A program made the translations under genes and the position numbers. The notes beneath the pieces were generated by a model. That model had not been told where the DNA came from. It did no database searches and saw only the letters and a list, made by a program, of their open reading frames with translations. From the NCBI GenBank assembly GCA_913057245.1, contig CAJXNH010000009.1:52884-116883 (forward strand): 64,000 nt of DNA, read 5' to 3'. The DNA is from an uncultured Phaeodactylibacter sp. GTDB taxonomy: Bacteria; Bacteroidota; Bacteroidia; Chitinophagales; Saprospiraceae. Below are positions 19,976 to 27,327 of the stretch, one piece after another (within the stretch, counting starts at the first letter, position 1; the number at the start of each line of letters is the position of its first letter).

Positions 19976-20449
19976 ATGAAAATTTCCGCCCAAGACGAAT
20001 ATGGACTGCGTATCCTCATCCGCATCGCGGAAGCCGGTGAGCAGGAAGGGCTGAGCATTCCACAAATCAGCGAACTGGAAGGGATGTCCGACAGCTACGT
20101 GGGCAAACTGACCCGGACATTGCGCCTGGCAGGTTTTATCGAAAGCACCCGTGGGCAGAAAGGGGGCTACGTGCTGGCGCAAGCACCGGAAGATATCAAC
20201 GTGGGAGAAGTCTTGCGCGCACTGGGCGGAGCACTGTTTGACGAAGGGTTTTGCAATAAGCACTCCGCAGGCTTCCGGATTTGTACCAACTCTGTAGACT
20301 GTTCCGTTCGGTCTTTATGGCGGGTGGTACAGCAATCACTTGATCACATTCTTGGCAAAATCAGCCTGAAGGACCTACTCGCTTCTGAAGCCGAGACCAA
20401 TTCTGCGCTGGAGCAAATACTGTCTCAGATCCAACCGGCTACGGCATAG
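19976..20449 (+). CDS. Rrf2 family transcriptional regulator, probable Fe-S sensor of the suf operon
   Basis: This 157-residue protein has an N-terminal winged helix (MKISAQDEYGLRILIRIAEA, then IPQISELEGMSDSYVGKLTR). A three-cysteine cluster follows: C93, C103 and C109 (C-x9-C-x5-C). IscR and its relatives use a similar cluster to bind [2Fe-2S], so I infer repression of suf when clusters are abundant. The spacing differs from E. coli IscR (x5, x5). As the last gene of the operon it would be autoregulated; the palindrome at 14135 is a candidate site. Confidence 0.9.
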   Translation: MKISAQDEYGLRILIRIAEAGEQEGLSIPQISELEGMSDSYVGKLTRTLRLAGFIESTRGQKGGYVLAQAPEDINVGEVLRALGGALFDEGFCNKHSAGFRICTNSVDCSVRSLWRVVQQSLDHILGKISLKDLLASEAETNSALEQILSQIQPATA

Positions 20450-20480
20450 CCCTCCTGCTTTCCATTCGCGTTCAAAACCC

Positions 20481-20488
20481 TATCTTTG
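20481..20488 (+). promoter_or_regulatory. Bacteroidota -7 element before the nucleoside hydrolase gene
   Basis: TATCTTTG is an exact TAnnTTTG match, 22 bases upstream of the ATG at 20511. No clear -33 box is visible. Confidence 0.55.
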
Positions 20489-20510
20489 GCAGTGAGAAAA
20501 CATACTGCTC

Positions 20511-21455
20511 ATGCTAAACCGGTTATTTCTATTCTTCTTCTCCGCAATTTCCCCTTGCTTTATCACTGCCCAACCGGCTTACATCATTGATGCCGACACC
20601 GGCAATGAAATGGATGACTTGTACGCCATTGCCAGAGCCCTGGCTCCGGACGGGCTGAAAGTTCTTGCCCTCCAATCGGCACATTTTAATAATCCTCAGC
20701 TGCTCACGGATACCTATTGGAACAGCTACCCCACTGACAGCATCAATACACTGGAAATCAGCCACCAGCTCAATGAGGAACTTACAAGGGCTTGTCAGCG
20801 CTGGTACATCCCAAAAATGAGAGGCTGCGACCGCATGCTGGGCTACGCGTGGGGCTACTACGAAGGCGCCCCCATCCCAAGGAGCCCGGCTACCCAATTT
20901 ATCATTGATCATGCCAGAAAAGCCACTCCTGATAAAAAGCTCAATGTGGTCTGCCTGGGCGCATCTACAAACGTAGCAGCAGCTATTGCCCGGGCACCGG
21001 AAATCGCCCCAAATCTTAGGATTTACTTACTTGGTGCACAGTACGATACCAAGAGAAAAGCATGGGACAAGAACGAGTTCAACATCCGTAATGACCTGAA
21101 CGCCTTCGACTTACTTCTCAACCAGGAAGAAGTAGAACTTTGGGTAATGCCTGCCAGTACGGCACGCGCACTCACCTTTGACCGGTCGAAGACTTTCCGT
21201 CAGTTGAGCACTTGCACCACACCGCTTTGCAATCAGCTCCGCAACCGCTGGGAGCAGGTGCAGGCAGGGCAAAGCTGGATTATGTGGGACTTGGCTTTGG
21301 TACAGGCCCTACTTACACCCGAACTGGCAACGCACAAAAGCGTAAGAACCCCACCGGAAAATACCAAAAGGAAAATCCAGGTTTATACCAGGATCAACGC
21401 ACCAGCAATGGAAACGGAGTTCTGGCAATCGCTCATGAGCTGGCAGGCACCGTAA
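20511..21455 (+). CDS. Secreted inosine-uridine-preferring nucleoside hydrolase-like protein
   Basis: This 314-residue protein has a signal peptide (MLNRLFLFFFSAISPCFITAQ). It then begins the hydrolase domain with IIDADTGNEMDDLYAIARAL. That is a variant of the DxDxGxDD calcium-binding signature of IUNH-type ribohydrolases, with N and M where most have a compact DPGIDD. Later blocks are LNVVCLGASTNVAAAI and NEFNIRNDLNAFDLLL. The family splits nucleosides into base and ribose. Export suggests nucleoside scavenging outside the cytoplasm. Substrate cannot be assigned. Confidence 0.82.
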   Translation: MLNRLFLFFFSAISPCFITAQPAYIIDADTGNEMDDLYAIARALAPDGLKVLALQSAHFNNPQLLTDTYWNSYPTDSINTLEISHQLNEELTRACQRWYIPKMRGCDRMLGYAWGYYEGAPIPRSPATQFIIDHARKATPDKKLNVVCLGASTNVAAAIARAPEIAPNLRIYLLGAQYDTKRKAWDKNEFNIRNDLNAFDLLLNQEEVELWVMPASTARALTFDRSKTFRQLSTCTTPLCNQLRNRWEQVQAGQSWIMWDLALVQALLTPELATHKSVRTPPENTKRKIQVYTRINAPAMETEFWQSLMSWQAP

Positions 21456-21485
21456 AAATTAAGCTGGCCTGTTTTAGCCTAATGC

Positions 21486-22373
21486 CTACTGACCTGCGAA
21501 CCGATAGCGGTCCTCAATGTACTTGATAATCTCGCTGCTCTTCTTGATTTTGATATTCGCTGATCCTGTCCGGATATAGAAGACCTCCTGCTCGTTGCCT
21601 TTCTTATCTACATCACGGTAGAACACGGGCGACTTAGCCGGTGGGGTATCAATTCGGAAAATCATATGGTCATCAATTTTCTCAATGTCGAAAGACAACT
21701 GGGTGGCGAAAAAGGAACCCAGGTTGCGCTGTACCGCACTTGTAATGCTGCGCTTAAAGTTATCGATATCTGAAGTGGTGGCATCCAATCCAATAATTTT
21801 GCCTTCGTCATCTACGCCGCAAAAAACAGTGCCGCCGTTCAGGTTCATGAATGCCGAGAGGGTCTGAATGATTTTGTCGCGGTGGTATTTGTCAATAGAC
21901 TCCTTAAATTCAACCATATCACTTTCGCCCTTATCGATGATGCGTTTGCTGTTGGCGGATTCATCAGCAACAAGATAGGTGATAATCTTTTGAGTCAGTG
22001 CCCAGGAAAGCTTAAGCTTAAGTTCTTCAGGGATTTTGTTGTCATCAAATACTTTGGACTTGTCAAAAACGATAAGCTTGGAAGGCTCCGTTGCGCGGAT
22101 AGTGCCAAGGCGGGAGGTTTTGTTAAAGATGGCAATTTCACCAAACAGCTGCCCCTTGATGTAGGATTTGGGCTCCTTGCGGGACAAATAAAGGATCAGG
22201 CGCCCGTAATGGACAATGTAAAAAGACTCCCCCTTTTGTTCGATAGAAAAAACCTCGTGCCCTGCTTCGTAGTCCACCAACTTGGCCACGCCAGCTAGTT
22301 GTTTGATTTCCGAATCATCTAAATTGACCAGTTCTTTGCAAGCGCGCAGGGTTTTGAAAATGTCTTCGTTCAT
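21486..22373 (-). CDS. Cyclic-nucleotide-binding domain fused to a Schlafen/AlbA_2 core
   Basis: Residues 1-130 of this 295-residue protein form a cNMP-binding beta-roll. The phosphate-binding cassette FGEIAIFNKTSRLGTIRA (from residue 77) keeps E79 and R88. Residues of about 150-290 match the AlbA_2/Schlafen core: VEFKES and MNLNGGTVFCGVDDEGKIIG. The acidic residues E150, E155 and D188/D189 have the spacing I recall for the E-E-D nuclease triad of Schlafen proteins. AlbA_2 proteins are usually annotated as putative regulators or helicase-related, and some Schlafens cut tRNA or rRNA. A cyclic-nucleotide-gated regulator or nuclease is the inference. No cyclase gene is in the window. Confidence 0.8.
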   Translation of the reverse strand: MNEDIFKTLRACKELVNLDDSEIKQLAGVAKLVDYEAGHEVFSIEQKGESFYIVHYGRLILYLSRKEPKSYIKGQLFGEIAIFNKTSRLGTIRATEPSKLIVFDKSKVFDDNKIPEELKLKLSWALTQKIITYLVADESANSKRIIDKGESDMVEFKESIDKYHRDKIIQTLSAFMNLNGGTVFCGVDDEGKIIGLDATTSDIDNFKRSITSAVQRNLGSFFATQLSFDIEKIDDHMIFRIDTPPAKSPVFYRDVDKKGNEQEVFYIRTGSANIKIKKSSEIIKYIEDRYRFAGQ

Positions 22374-22492
22374 CGTTTGGCATCGTTTTATTCAGTCCTT
22401 TAAATGTGGCATTCGGGTCAACCCAATACCTGCGCAATAAAGCTAAGGAAAAAAATGAAACCCCGCTAAAGAAAACCTGCCATCAACGTGAC

Positions 22493-23038
22493 CTAGTGGA
22501 CAAGGTTCCTCGTCTGATAAGCAACGTAGCCAATAAATCCAAGCAACCCTAAAATAATAAGGTACTCGTCAAATGATTGATCCACCTGAAGCAATACGGG
22601 CTCGGAAGTCTGAAGGGAATCACCGTTCAGCTCATTCACCAGACGGTACTCGTAAGCCTCCCCCGGCTCCACCCGCACATCCCAAAAGCTAAACTCACGT
22701 TGCCCCACTGCAGCAGTAACCCGGCCTACTTTCTCCCAGTTACCATTTCCAAAGGCACGCTCAACGATAAAAGAAACCTCATTTGCTGGCTTGTCTACCA
22801 CCCAGGACAGTAAAACGGATACATGGTGCGCCTTGGCAACAAAGCTGCTCAGTTGTAAAGAGCGTTCGATCCCCATTGCTGACCGGGTGAGCTGAGTGCC
22901 GGAAGTTGCAAGGGTGCGCTCGTTAACGAATTTAGCATCTTTGACTTCTGCCTCCTTTGGCGTGCTGGCTGCACACACATTCGTTCGGAAAAATGGAACA
23001 GAAAAAGCAAACAAACATAGGTAGAACAAGTTTTTCAT
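22493..23038 (-). CDS. Exported, C-terminally membrane-anchored protein with an FN3-like domain
   Basis: This 181-residue protein starts at the ATG at 23038, which opens a signal peptide (MKNLFYLCLFAFSVPFF...CA); an upstream ATG at 23086 would bury it. The central part (VSVLLSWVVDKPANEVSFIV, ERAFGNGNWEKVGRV and FWDVRVEPGEAYEYRLV) resembles a fibronectin type III-like beta-sandwich of the kind often seen before T9SS domains. Instead of a sorting domain it ends with a hydrophobic segment (YLIILGLLGFIGYVAYQTR). The likely topology is periplasmic or surface domain with a C-terminal anchor. Function unknown. Confidence 0.7.
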   Translation of the reverse strand: MKNLFYLCLFAFSVPFFRTNVCAASTPKEAEVKDAKFVNERTLATSGTQLTRSAMGIERSLQLSSFVAKAHHVSVLLSWVVDKPANEVSFIVERAFGNGNWEKVGRVTAAVGQREFSFWDVRVEPGEAYEYRLVNELNGDSLQTSEPVLLQVDQSFDEYLIILGLLGFIGYVAYQTRNLVH

Positions 23039-23133
23039 GTTGGGTATTGGGTAAATAGTTATTTTCAAAAGGGTACAATAGTCCATTTGTGCTTCCCGGA
23101 ACCAAACGGTACTTCAGAAGCATAAATTGGATA

Positions 23134-23159
23134 AGAGGCTCAACAATTGCTGAGCCTCT
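23134..23159. other. Perfect 9-bp hairpin in a divergent intergenic region
   Basis: AGAGGCTCA (23134-23142) pairs with TGAGCCTCT (23151-23159) around an 8-base loop. No T tract follows on either strand and no gene ends nearby, so it is not an evident terminator. It may be an RNA leader element or an operator. Confidence 0.4.
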
Positions 23160-23245
23160 CGAGATTGTCAGTTCTAGTGTTTGCTTTAAATTTATTTTGA
23201 CAGGACGACCCTAACATAAAAATTATTCCGTGAAACCACAATGAT

Positions 23246-23491
23246 ATGCGCCAATTTAAAAAAGCCCTCCAAAGCAGGCTGATTGAAGAAGATTTTGAAG
23301 GCGTTATCAAATCTTTGATTACGCTTTCTGACCAAATGGGCAATAACCTGCTGATGAATGAGGCTATGCTTTACTACCGGCGCTGGCAGGAACTTCAAAG
23401 ACTGTCAGAACCCAACACCCCTGATGCCGAGCGCCTTAAACTCCAGCTCAGGCAAGGGTTGTGGCAAATAACGGAGCAACTGCCTGCTTAG
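23246..23491 (+). CDS. Small helical protein resembling an effector-associated domain (EAD11-like)
   Basis: This 81-residue all-helical protein consists of a single putative domain. Its pattern is LIEEDFEGVIKSLI, then LLMNEAMLYYRRWQELQRL, then DAERLKLQLRQGLWQITEQL. This closely follows the helix pattern I recall for effector-associated domain 11. That death-like adaptor domain is found in Bacteroidota NTPase- and protease-based conflict systems, normally fused to other domains. Here it stands alone, with no fused effector. It could be an adaptor, an orphan remnant, or a small protein of another family. Assignment is from memory of the pattern. Confidence 0.5.
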   Translation: MRQFKKALQSRLIEEDFEGVIKSLITLSDQMGNNLLMNEAMLYYRRWQELQRLSEPNTPDAERLKLQLRQGLWQITEQLPA

Positions 23492-23639
23492 TGTAGGTTT
23501 GATTAGGCATTTAATTCCGGAACGGATGCAGGAGGGATTTGTTCTACAGCGTTCAAGAAGTGGGGCCCGACTATGGAGTGCGGGAATCACCAAACCTTAA
23601 AATCACCATCAAAATCCGAAATTAATAAAAAGAATGCCT

Positions 23640-23647
23640 TATCTTTG
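23640..23647 (+). promoter_or_regulatory. Bacteroidota -7 element for the RNA helicase gene
   Basis: TATCTTTG is an exact TAnnTTTG match. It precedes the helicase ATG by about 165 bases, so the transcript has a long leader. No -33 box is evident. Confidence 0.6.
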
Positions 23648-23653
23648 CCCCCG

Positions 23654-23811
23654 ATTTCGAGTAGCGGAAGCTTAGAATGAACGCACAAGACGGGTTTGTG
23701 CTCAAACTGCGGGCCTGACAGCCTGCTCAGGACGGTGATGCTCCGCCCAATACTGCAAAGCTCAAATGCTACTCATCATTGCTGCTGCGGAGTGCAGCTT
23801 AACATTTGATC
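23654..23811 (+). promoter_or_regulatory. Structured 5' leader of the DEAD-box helicase mRNA
   Basis: The leader of about 155 bases has no credible open frame but shows three successive hairpins. They are GCACAA/TTGTGC (23683-23701), CCTGA/TCAGG (23714-23731) and GCTGC/GCAGC (23784-23798). The last lies just before the start codon at 23812. Long folded leaders control cold-shock helicase genes in other bacteria; autoregulation by the helicase is inference. The stretch from 23492 to 23639 before the promoter shows no gene. Confidence 0.5.
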
Positions 23812-25476
23812 ATGAGTACTTTTGAGTCACTGGGGCTGTCCCAGTCTATCACAGAAGCTGTGTCTGCTATCGGCTTCGAATCCCCAACCGCCATTCAGGA
23901 ACAAGCCATTCCCCGCCTCCTTTCCGGCGAAGAAGATTTCGTGGGCCTGGCCCAAACGGGTACTGGCAAAACGGCGGCTTTTGGCCTGCCGCTGCTGCAC
24001 CGAACCGACGTGGCATTGCCATTCGTACAATCTCTGGTGCTGGCCCCTACCCGGGAGCTTTGCCTGCAAATCTGCAGAGAACTGGAGTCTTTCTCAAAAA
24101 ACCAGCCCAAGCTGAAAATCCTCCCGGTATACGGAGGAGCTGACATTCGCCGGCAGATAAAAGCGCTTGAACAAGGCGTGCAGGTTCTGGTAGCCACTCC
24201 TGGCCGTTTGCGTGACCTCATGCGCCGGGGCAAAGTTGATTATACCCACCTGCAGCAAGTCGTGCTGGATGAAGCCGATGAAATGCTCAATATGGGCTTC
24301 AAAGAGGAAATTGATGAGATACTGGAAGCCGTCCCGGAACAACGCCGTACCTGGCTTTTTTCGGCTACCATGCCACCGGATGTCCGCCGAATCTCTCAGG
24401 ACTATATGGATAACCCCTTTGAGCTGTCGGTAGGCACACAGAACTCCGGCAACGTAGACATTAGCCACCAATACGTAGTTTTACGCCCCGCAGAACGCTA
24501 CGAGGCACTACGCCGGTTCCTGGATATGGAGCCGGACCTCTTCGGGCTCGTCTTTTGCCGCACACGCCGGGAAACCGCAGAAGTGGCAGAACAACTGACC
24601 CGGGATGGCTACAAAGCAGATGCCATCCACGGTGACCTTAATCAGGCACAGCGCGACCGGGTCATGCAGGGCTTCCGCGACCGCCGGCTGCGAATCCTGG
24701 TAGCCACGGACGTTGCAGCAAGGGGCATTGATGTCGACAACATCACCCATGTTTTCCATTTCAACATCCCGGACGACCTCAACTTCTATACCCACCGCTC
24801 CGGCCGTACCGGGCGGGCTGGCAATAAAGGGATTAGCCTCGTCCTTGCCCATCCTAAGGACCGGCACCTGCTCCGGAAACTGGAGAAAGTCTCCAAAATC
24901 ACATTTGAAGCGGTGGAAATCCCCTCCGGCCCAGCTATATTCGAACAGCGGTTGATGCGCTTTTTTGATAAAATCAGTGAAGCATCACCAAACCCGGAAC
25001 TGATGGACTATCTACCGGAGATTGCTGCTAAGTTCGAAGGCTTGTCCCGGGAAGAACTGCTGCTACGCGTAGCGTCTGCCACTATGCCTAAAAAGATGCA
25101 GGATTATGCCAAAAGCAAGCCAATCGGGCAAAAGCCACGGGCAGATAAAGCCTTCCTGAAGCCCAATGAGTCCCGCCGAGTATTCGTCAATATCGGTCAA
25201 ATGGATATCAATGGTAAAGGGGAACTCCTCGCCTACCTGTGCGAAAAGGGGGGCATCAACGGTGCTGACGTCGGAAAAATCGACCTGCAGAAAAAGCATG
25301 CCTTCGTACAGGTAGAAGTACAGGCCGCAGCCACACTGATGAATAAACTGGATGGCCAAACGTACGACGGGCGCACGCTGCGGGTAAACGATGGCGGTCC
25401 ACAGCCAGGTAAGCCTAACAAGAAGCGCCGGTCTTTCCCCAAGCGCAAAAAAGGCAAAAAGAAGTTTGCAAAGTAA
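23812..25476 (+). CDS. DEAD-box ATP-dependent RNA helicase with C-terminal DbpA-type RNA-binding domain
   Basis: This 554-residue helicase has the Q-motif region FESLGLSQSITEAVSAIGF. Motif I is AQTGTGKTAAFGLPLL, motif II VLDEADEMLNMGF, motif III SATMPPD and motif VI HRSGRTGRAG. A linker follows, then a DbpA/CsdA-type RNA-binding fold (about 455-530, RVFVNIGQMDINGKGELLAY). A lysine/arginine-rich tail ends the protein. Such proteins remodel structured RNA during ribosome assembly and at low temperature. The ATG at 23812 is used, since the in-frame codon upstream is TTG. Confidence 0.95.
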   Translation: MSTFESLGLSQSITEAVSAIGFESPTAIQEQAIPRLLSGEEDFVGLAQTGTGKTAAFGLPLLHRTDVALPFVQSLVLAPTRELCLQICRELESFSKNQPKLKILPVYGGADIRRQIKALEQGVQVLVATPGRLRDLMRRGKVDYTHLQQVVLDEADEMLNMGFKEEIDEILEAVPEQRRTWLFSATMPPDVRRISQDYMDNPFELSVGTQNSGNVDISHQYVVLRPAERYEALRRFLDMEPDLFGLVFCRTRRETAEVAEQLTRDGYKADAIHGDLNQAQRDRVMQGFRDRRLRILVATDVAARGIDVDNITHVFHFNIPDDLNFYTHRSGRTGRAGNKGISLVLAHPKDRHLLRKLEKVSKITFEAVEIPSGPAIFEQRLMRFFDKISEASPNPELMDYLPEIAAKFEGLSREELLLRVASATMPKKMQDYAKSKPIGQKPRADKAFLKPNESRRVFVNIGQMDINGKGELLAYLCEKGGINGADVGKIDLQKKHAFVQVEVQAAATLMNKLDGQTYDGRTLRVNDGGPQPGKPNKKRRSFPKRKKGKKKFAK

Positions 25477-25585
25477 GCGCGTAAGGTTCCGAATTTAATG
25501 GGTTTTCTGCTATATTGGATGCCGGGGCATGGCAATTGCCGTGCCCTGCTATTTCTTTGATCACAACAAACAGAAAACCCACATT

Positions 25586-27208
25586 ATGGCAGATTCAAAA
25601 GGCACCTTGCCCCGCGTAGCCTACTTTTGCATGGAGTACGGGCTGGACAACCGCTTCAAAGCCTATGCCGGTGGCCTGGGCATCCTGGCTGGCGACTATA
25701 TGAAAGGCGCGAAGCAGTACGACTACCCTATCGTCGGCATTGGTATTAAATGGAAACAGGGGTATACCGACCAATTCATTGGGGAGGATGGCAAGCCCTA
25801 CGATTCCTACCGCAACTACAATTATGACGACTTCATGGAGGATACCGGCATTACTGTAAATGTCGAAATCCGTGGCCGGAATGTCGCCTGTAAAGTCTGG
25901 AAACTCGAGGCTTTCGGTAACGCCCCACTCTACCTGCTCGATACAGATGTACCTGGCAATGAAGATGCCTGGATTACCGGACAGCTCTACGGCTGGTTTG
26001 GAGAAGAGCGCATCGCGCAGGAGCTTGTCCTTGGTGTTGGCGGCGTGCGGGCCCTCCGTTCGCTGGGCATTGAGGTAGATGTCTACCACTTTAATGAAGG
26101 TCATGCCCTGTTTGCCGGCTTTGAGCTGATGCGCGAAAAAATGGAAGACGGCATGACCTTCGAGGAAGCCTGGGCTGCAAGCAAAAATGAAATCGTATTC
26201 ACCACCCACACTCCTGTGATTCAGGGCAATGAGTCCCACCCGGTCGACCGCCTGATGTACATGGGCGCCAACCTGGGCATGAAACCCAGCCAACTCCGCC
26301 GCCTCGCGGGCGACCCCTTCAATATGACCGTGGGGGCATTGCGCCTTTCCAAAAAGTCGAACGCGGTAGCCCAACTGCACGGGGAGACCGCCAATCAAAT
26401 GTGGAAGCACATCCACGACCGTTCAGAGATTGTGGCCATCACCAACGGCATTCATCAGGGTACCTGGGTCGATCAGGCCATGCTTGATGCTGCTGAAGCT
26501 GGTAAGGACCTCTGGGAACCGCACCTGAAGAACAAGCGGGCACTCATTGACCTCGTCAAGCGCAAGAATGGCGTCACCCTTGACGAAGAAAAGCTGATCA
26601 TTGGCTTCGCCCGCCGCTCTGTGCCTTACAAGCGCAGCGACCTGATCTTCTCTAAACCTGAAGTTATTGAGCCTTACCTGAAGGAGGGCAAGATTCAGCT
26701 CGTCTTTTCCGGCCGGGCCCACCCCCTGGACGATACCGGCAAAGCGATTGCAGCCAACCTCGTGCGCATGTCCAAGCTCTATCCCAATGCGGTGGTCTTC
26801 CTGGAAAACTATGATATGGAAATTGGTGCCGCCATCACCCGTGGCTCCGATGTATGGCTCAACAACCCACGCCGCCCTAAGGAAGCAAGTGGAACTTCCG
26901 GCATGAAAGCCTCTATGAACGGGGTGCTCAACCTCAGCGTGCTCGACGGCTGGTGGCCGGAAGCCTGCGAGGATGGCGTCAATGGCTGGCAGATCGGCAA
27001 TGCCTTCGAAAGTGACAACGTGGAAGAACAGGATGACAACGACCGGGAAGCCCTCTACGACGTGCTGCTGAACAAAGTCGTGCCCACCTACTACGACGAC
27101 CGGCAAAAATGGCTAAAAATGATGCACGCCAGCATTCAAAGCACCCGCGATGCCTTTGGGGTCAAGCGGATGCTGGAAGAGTACTACGATTTGCTGTACA
27201 TGGCGTAA
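25586..27208 (+). CDS. glgP: Alpha-glucan phosphorylase (short GT35 form)
   Basis: The protein has about 540 residues, counting from the ATG at 25586 (MADSKGTLPRVAYFCMEYGL). It degrades glycogen-type glucans to glucose 1-phosphate. Visible blocks are VYHFNEGHALFAGFELMREK, FTTHTPVIQGNESHP and the PLP-site motif GTSGMKASMNGVLNLSVLDG with PLP lysine near K441. It is shorter than the classical 800-residue enzyme and belongs to the compact alpha-glucan family phosphorylases. No other glycogen gene is adjacent. A strong terminator lies downstream. Confidence 0.9.
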   Translation: MADSKGTLPRVAYFCMEYGLDNRFKAYAGGLGILAGDYMKGAKQYDYPIVGIGIKWKQGYTDQFIGEDGKPYDSYRNYNYDDFMEDTGITVNVEIRGRNVACKVWKLEAFGNAPLYLLDTDVPGNEDAWITGQLYGWFGEERIAQELVLGVGGVRALRSLGIEVDVYHFNEGHALFAGFELMREKMEDGMTFEEAWAASKNEIVFTTHTPVIQGNESHPVDRLMYMGANLGMKPSQLRRLAGDPFNMTVGALRLSKKSNAVAQLHGETANQMWKHIHDRSEIVAITNGIHQGTWVDQAMLDAAEAGKDLWEPHLKNKRALIDLVKRKNGVTLDEEKLIIGFARRSVPYKRSDLIFSKPEVIEPYLKEGKIQLVFSGRAHPLDDTGKAIAANLVRMSKLYPNAVVFLENYDMEIGAAITRGSDVWLNNPRRPKEASGTSGMKASMNGVLNLSVLDGWWPEACEDGVNGWQIGNAFESDNVEEQDDNDREALYDVLLNKVVPTYYDDRQKWLKMMHASIQSTRDAFGVKRMLEEYYDLLYMA

Positions 27209-27270
27209 TGGGAAACAAGCAGGTTGGTAGATATTTAAACCTCTCCCTACCTGCAAAAATCAGTATTGAA

Positions 27271-27302
27271 GGGTAACCGACCGAAAAATTGGCCGGTTAC
27301 CC
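27271..27302 (+). terminator. Inverted-repeat terminator after glgP
   Basis: GGGTAACCGACC (27271-27282) pairs with GGCCGGTTACCC (27291-27302), 12 bp with one G-T-type mismatch and an 8-base loop. It lies 62 bp after the glgP stop. The following TTACTTTTG overlaps the promoter of the next gene. Confidence 0.7.
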
Positions 27303-27303
27303 T

Positions 27304-27311
27304 TACTTTTG
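27304..27311 (+). promoter_or_regulatory. Bacteroidota -7 element for the T9SS type B protein gene
   Basis: TACTTTTG is an exact TAnnTTTG match, 16 bases before the ATG at 27328. It directly abuts the terminator hairpin of the previous gene, and that hairpin occupies the spacer that would separate it from a -33 box. Confidence 0.55.
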
Positions 27312-27327
27312 GGCAAAACCGTGCCGT

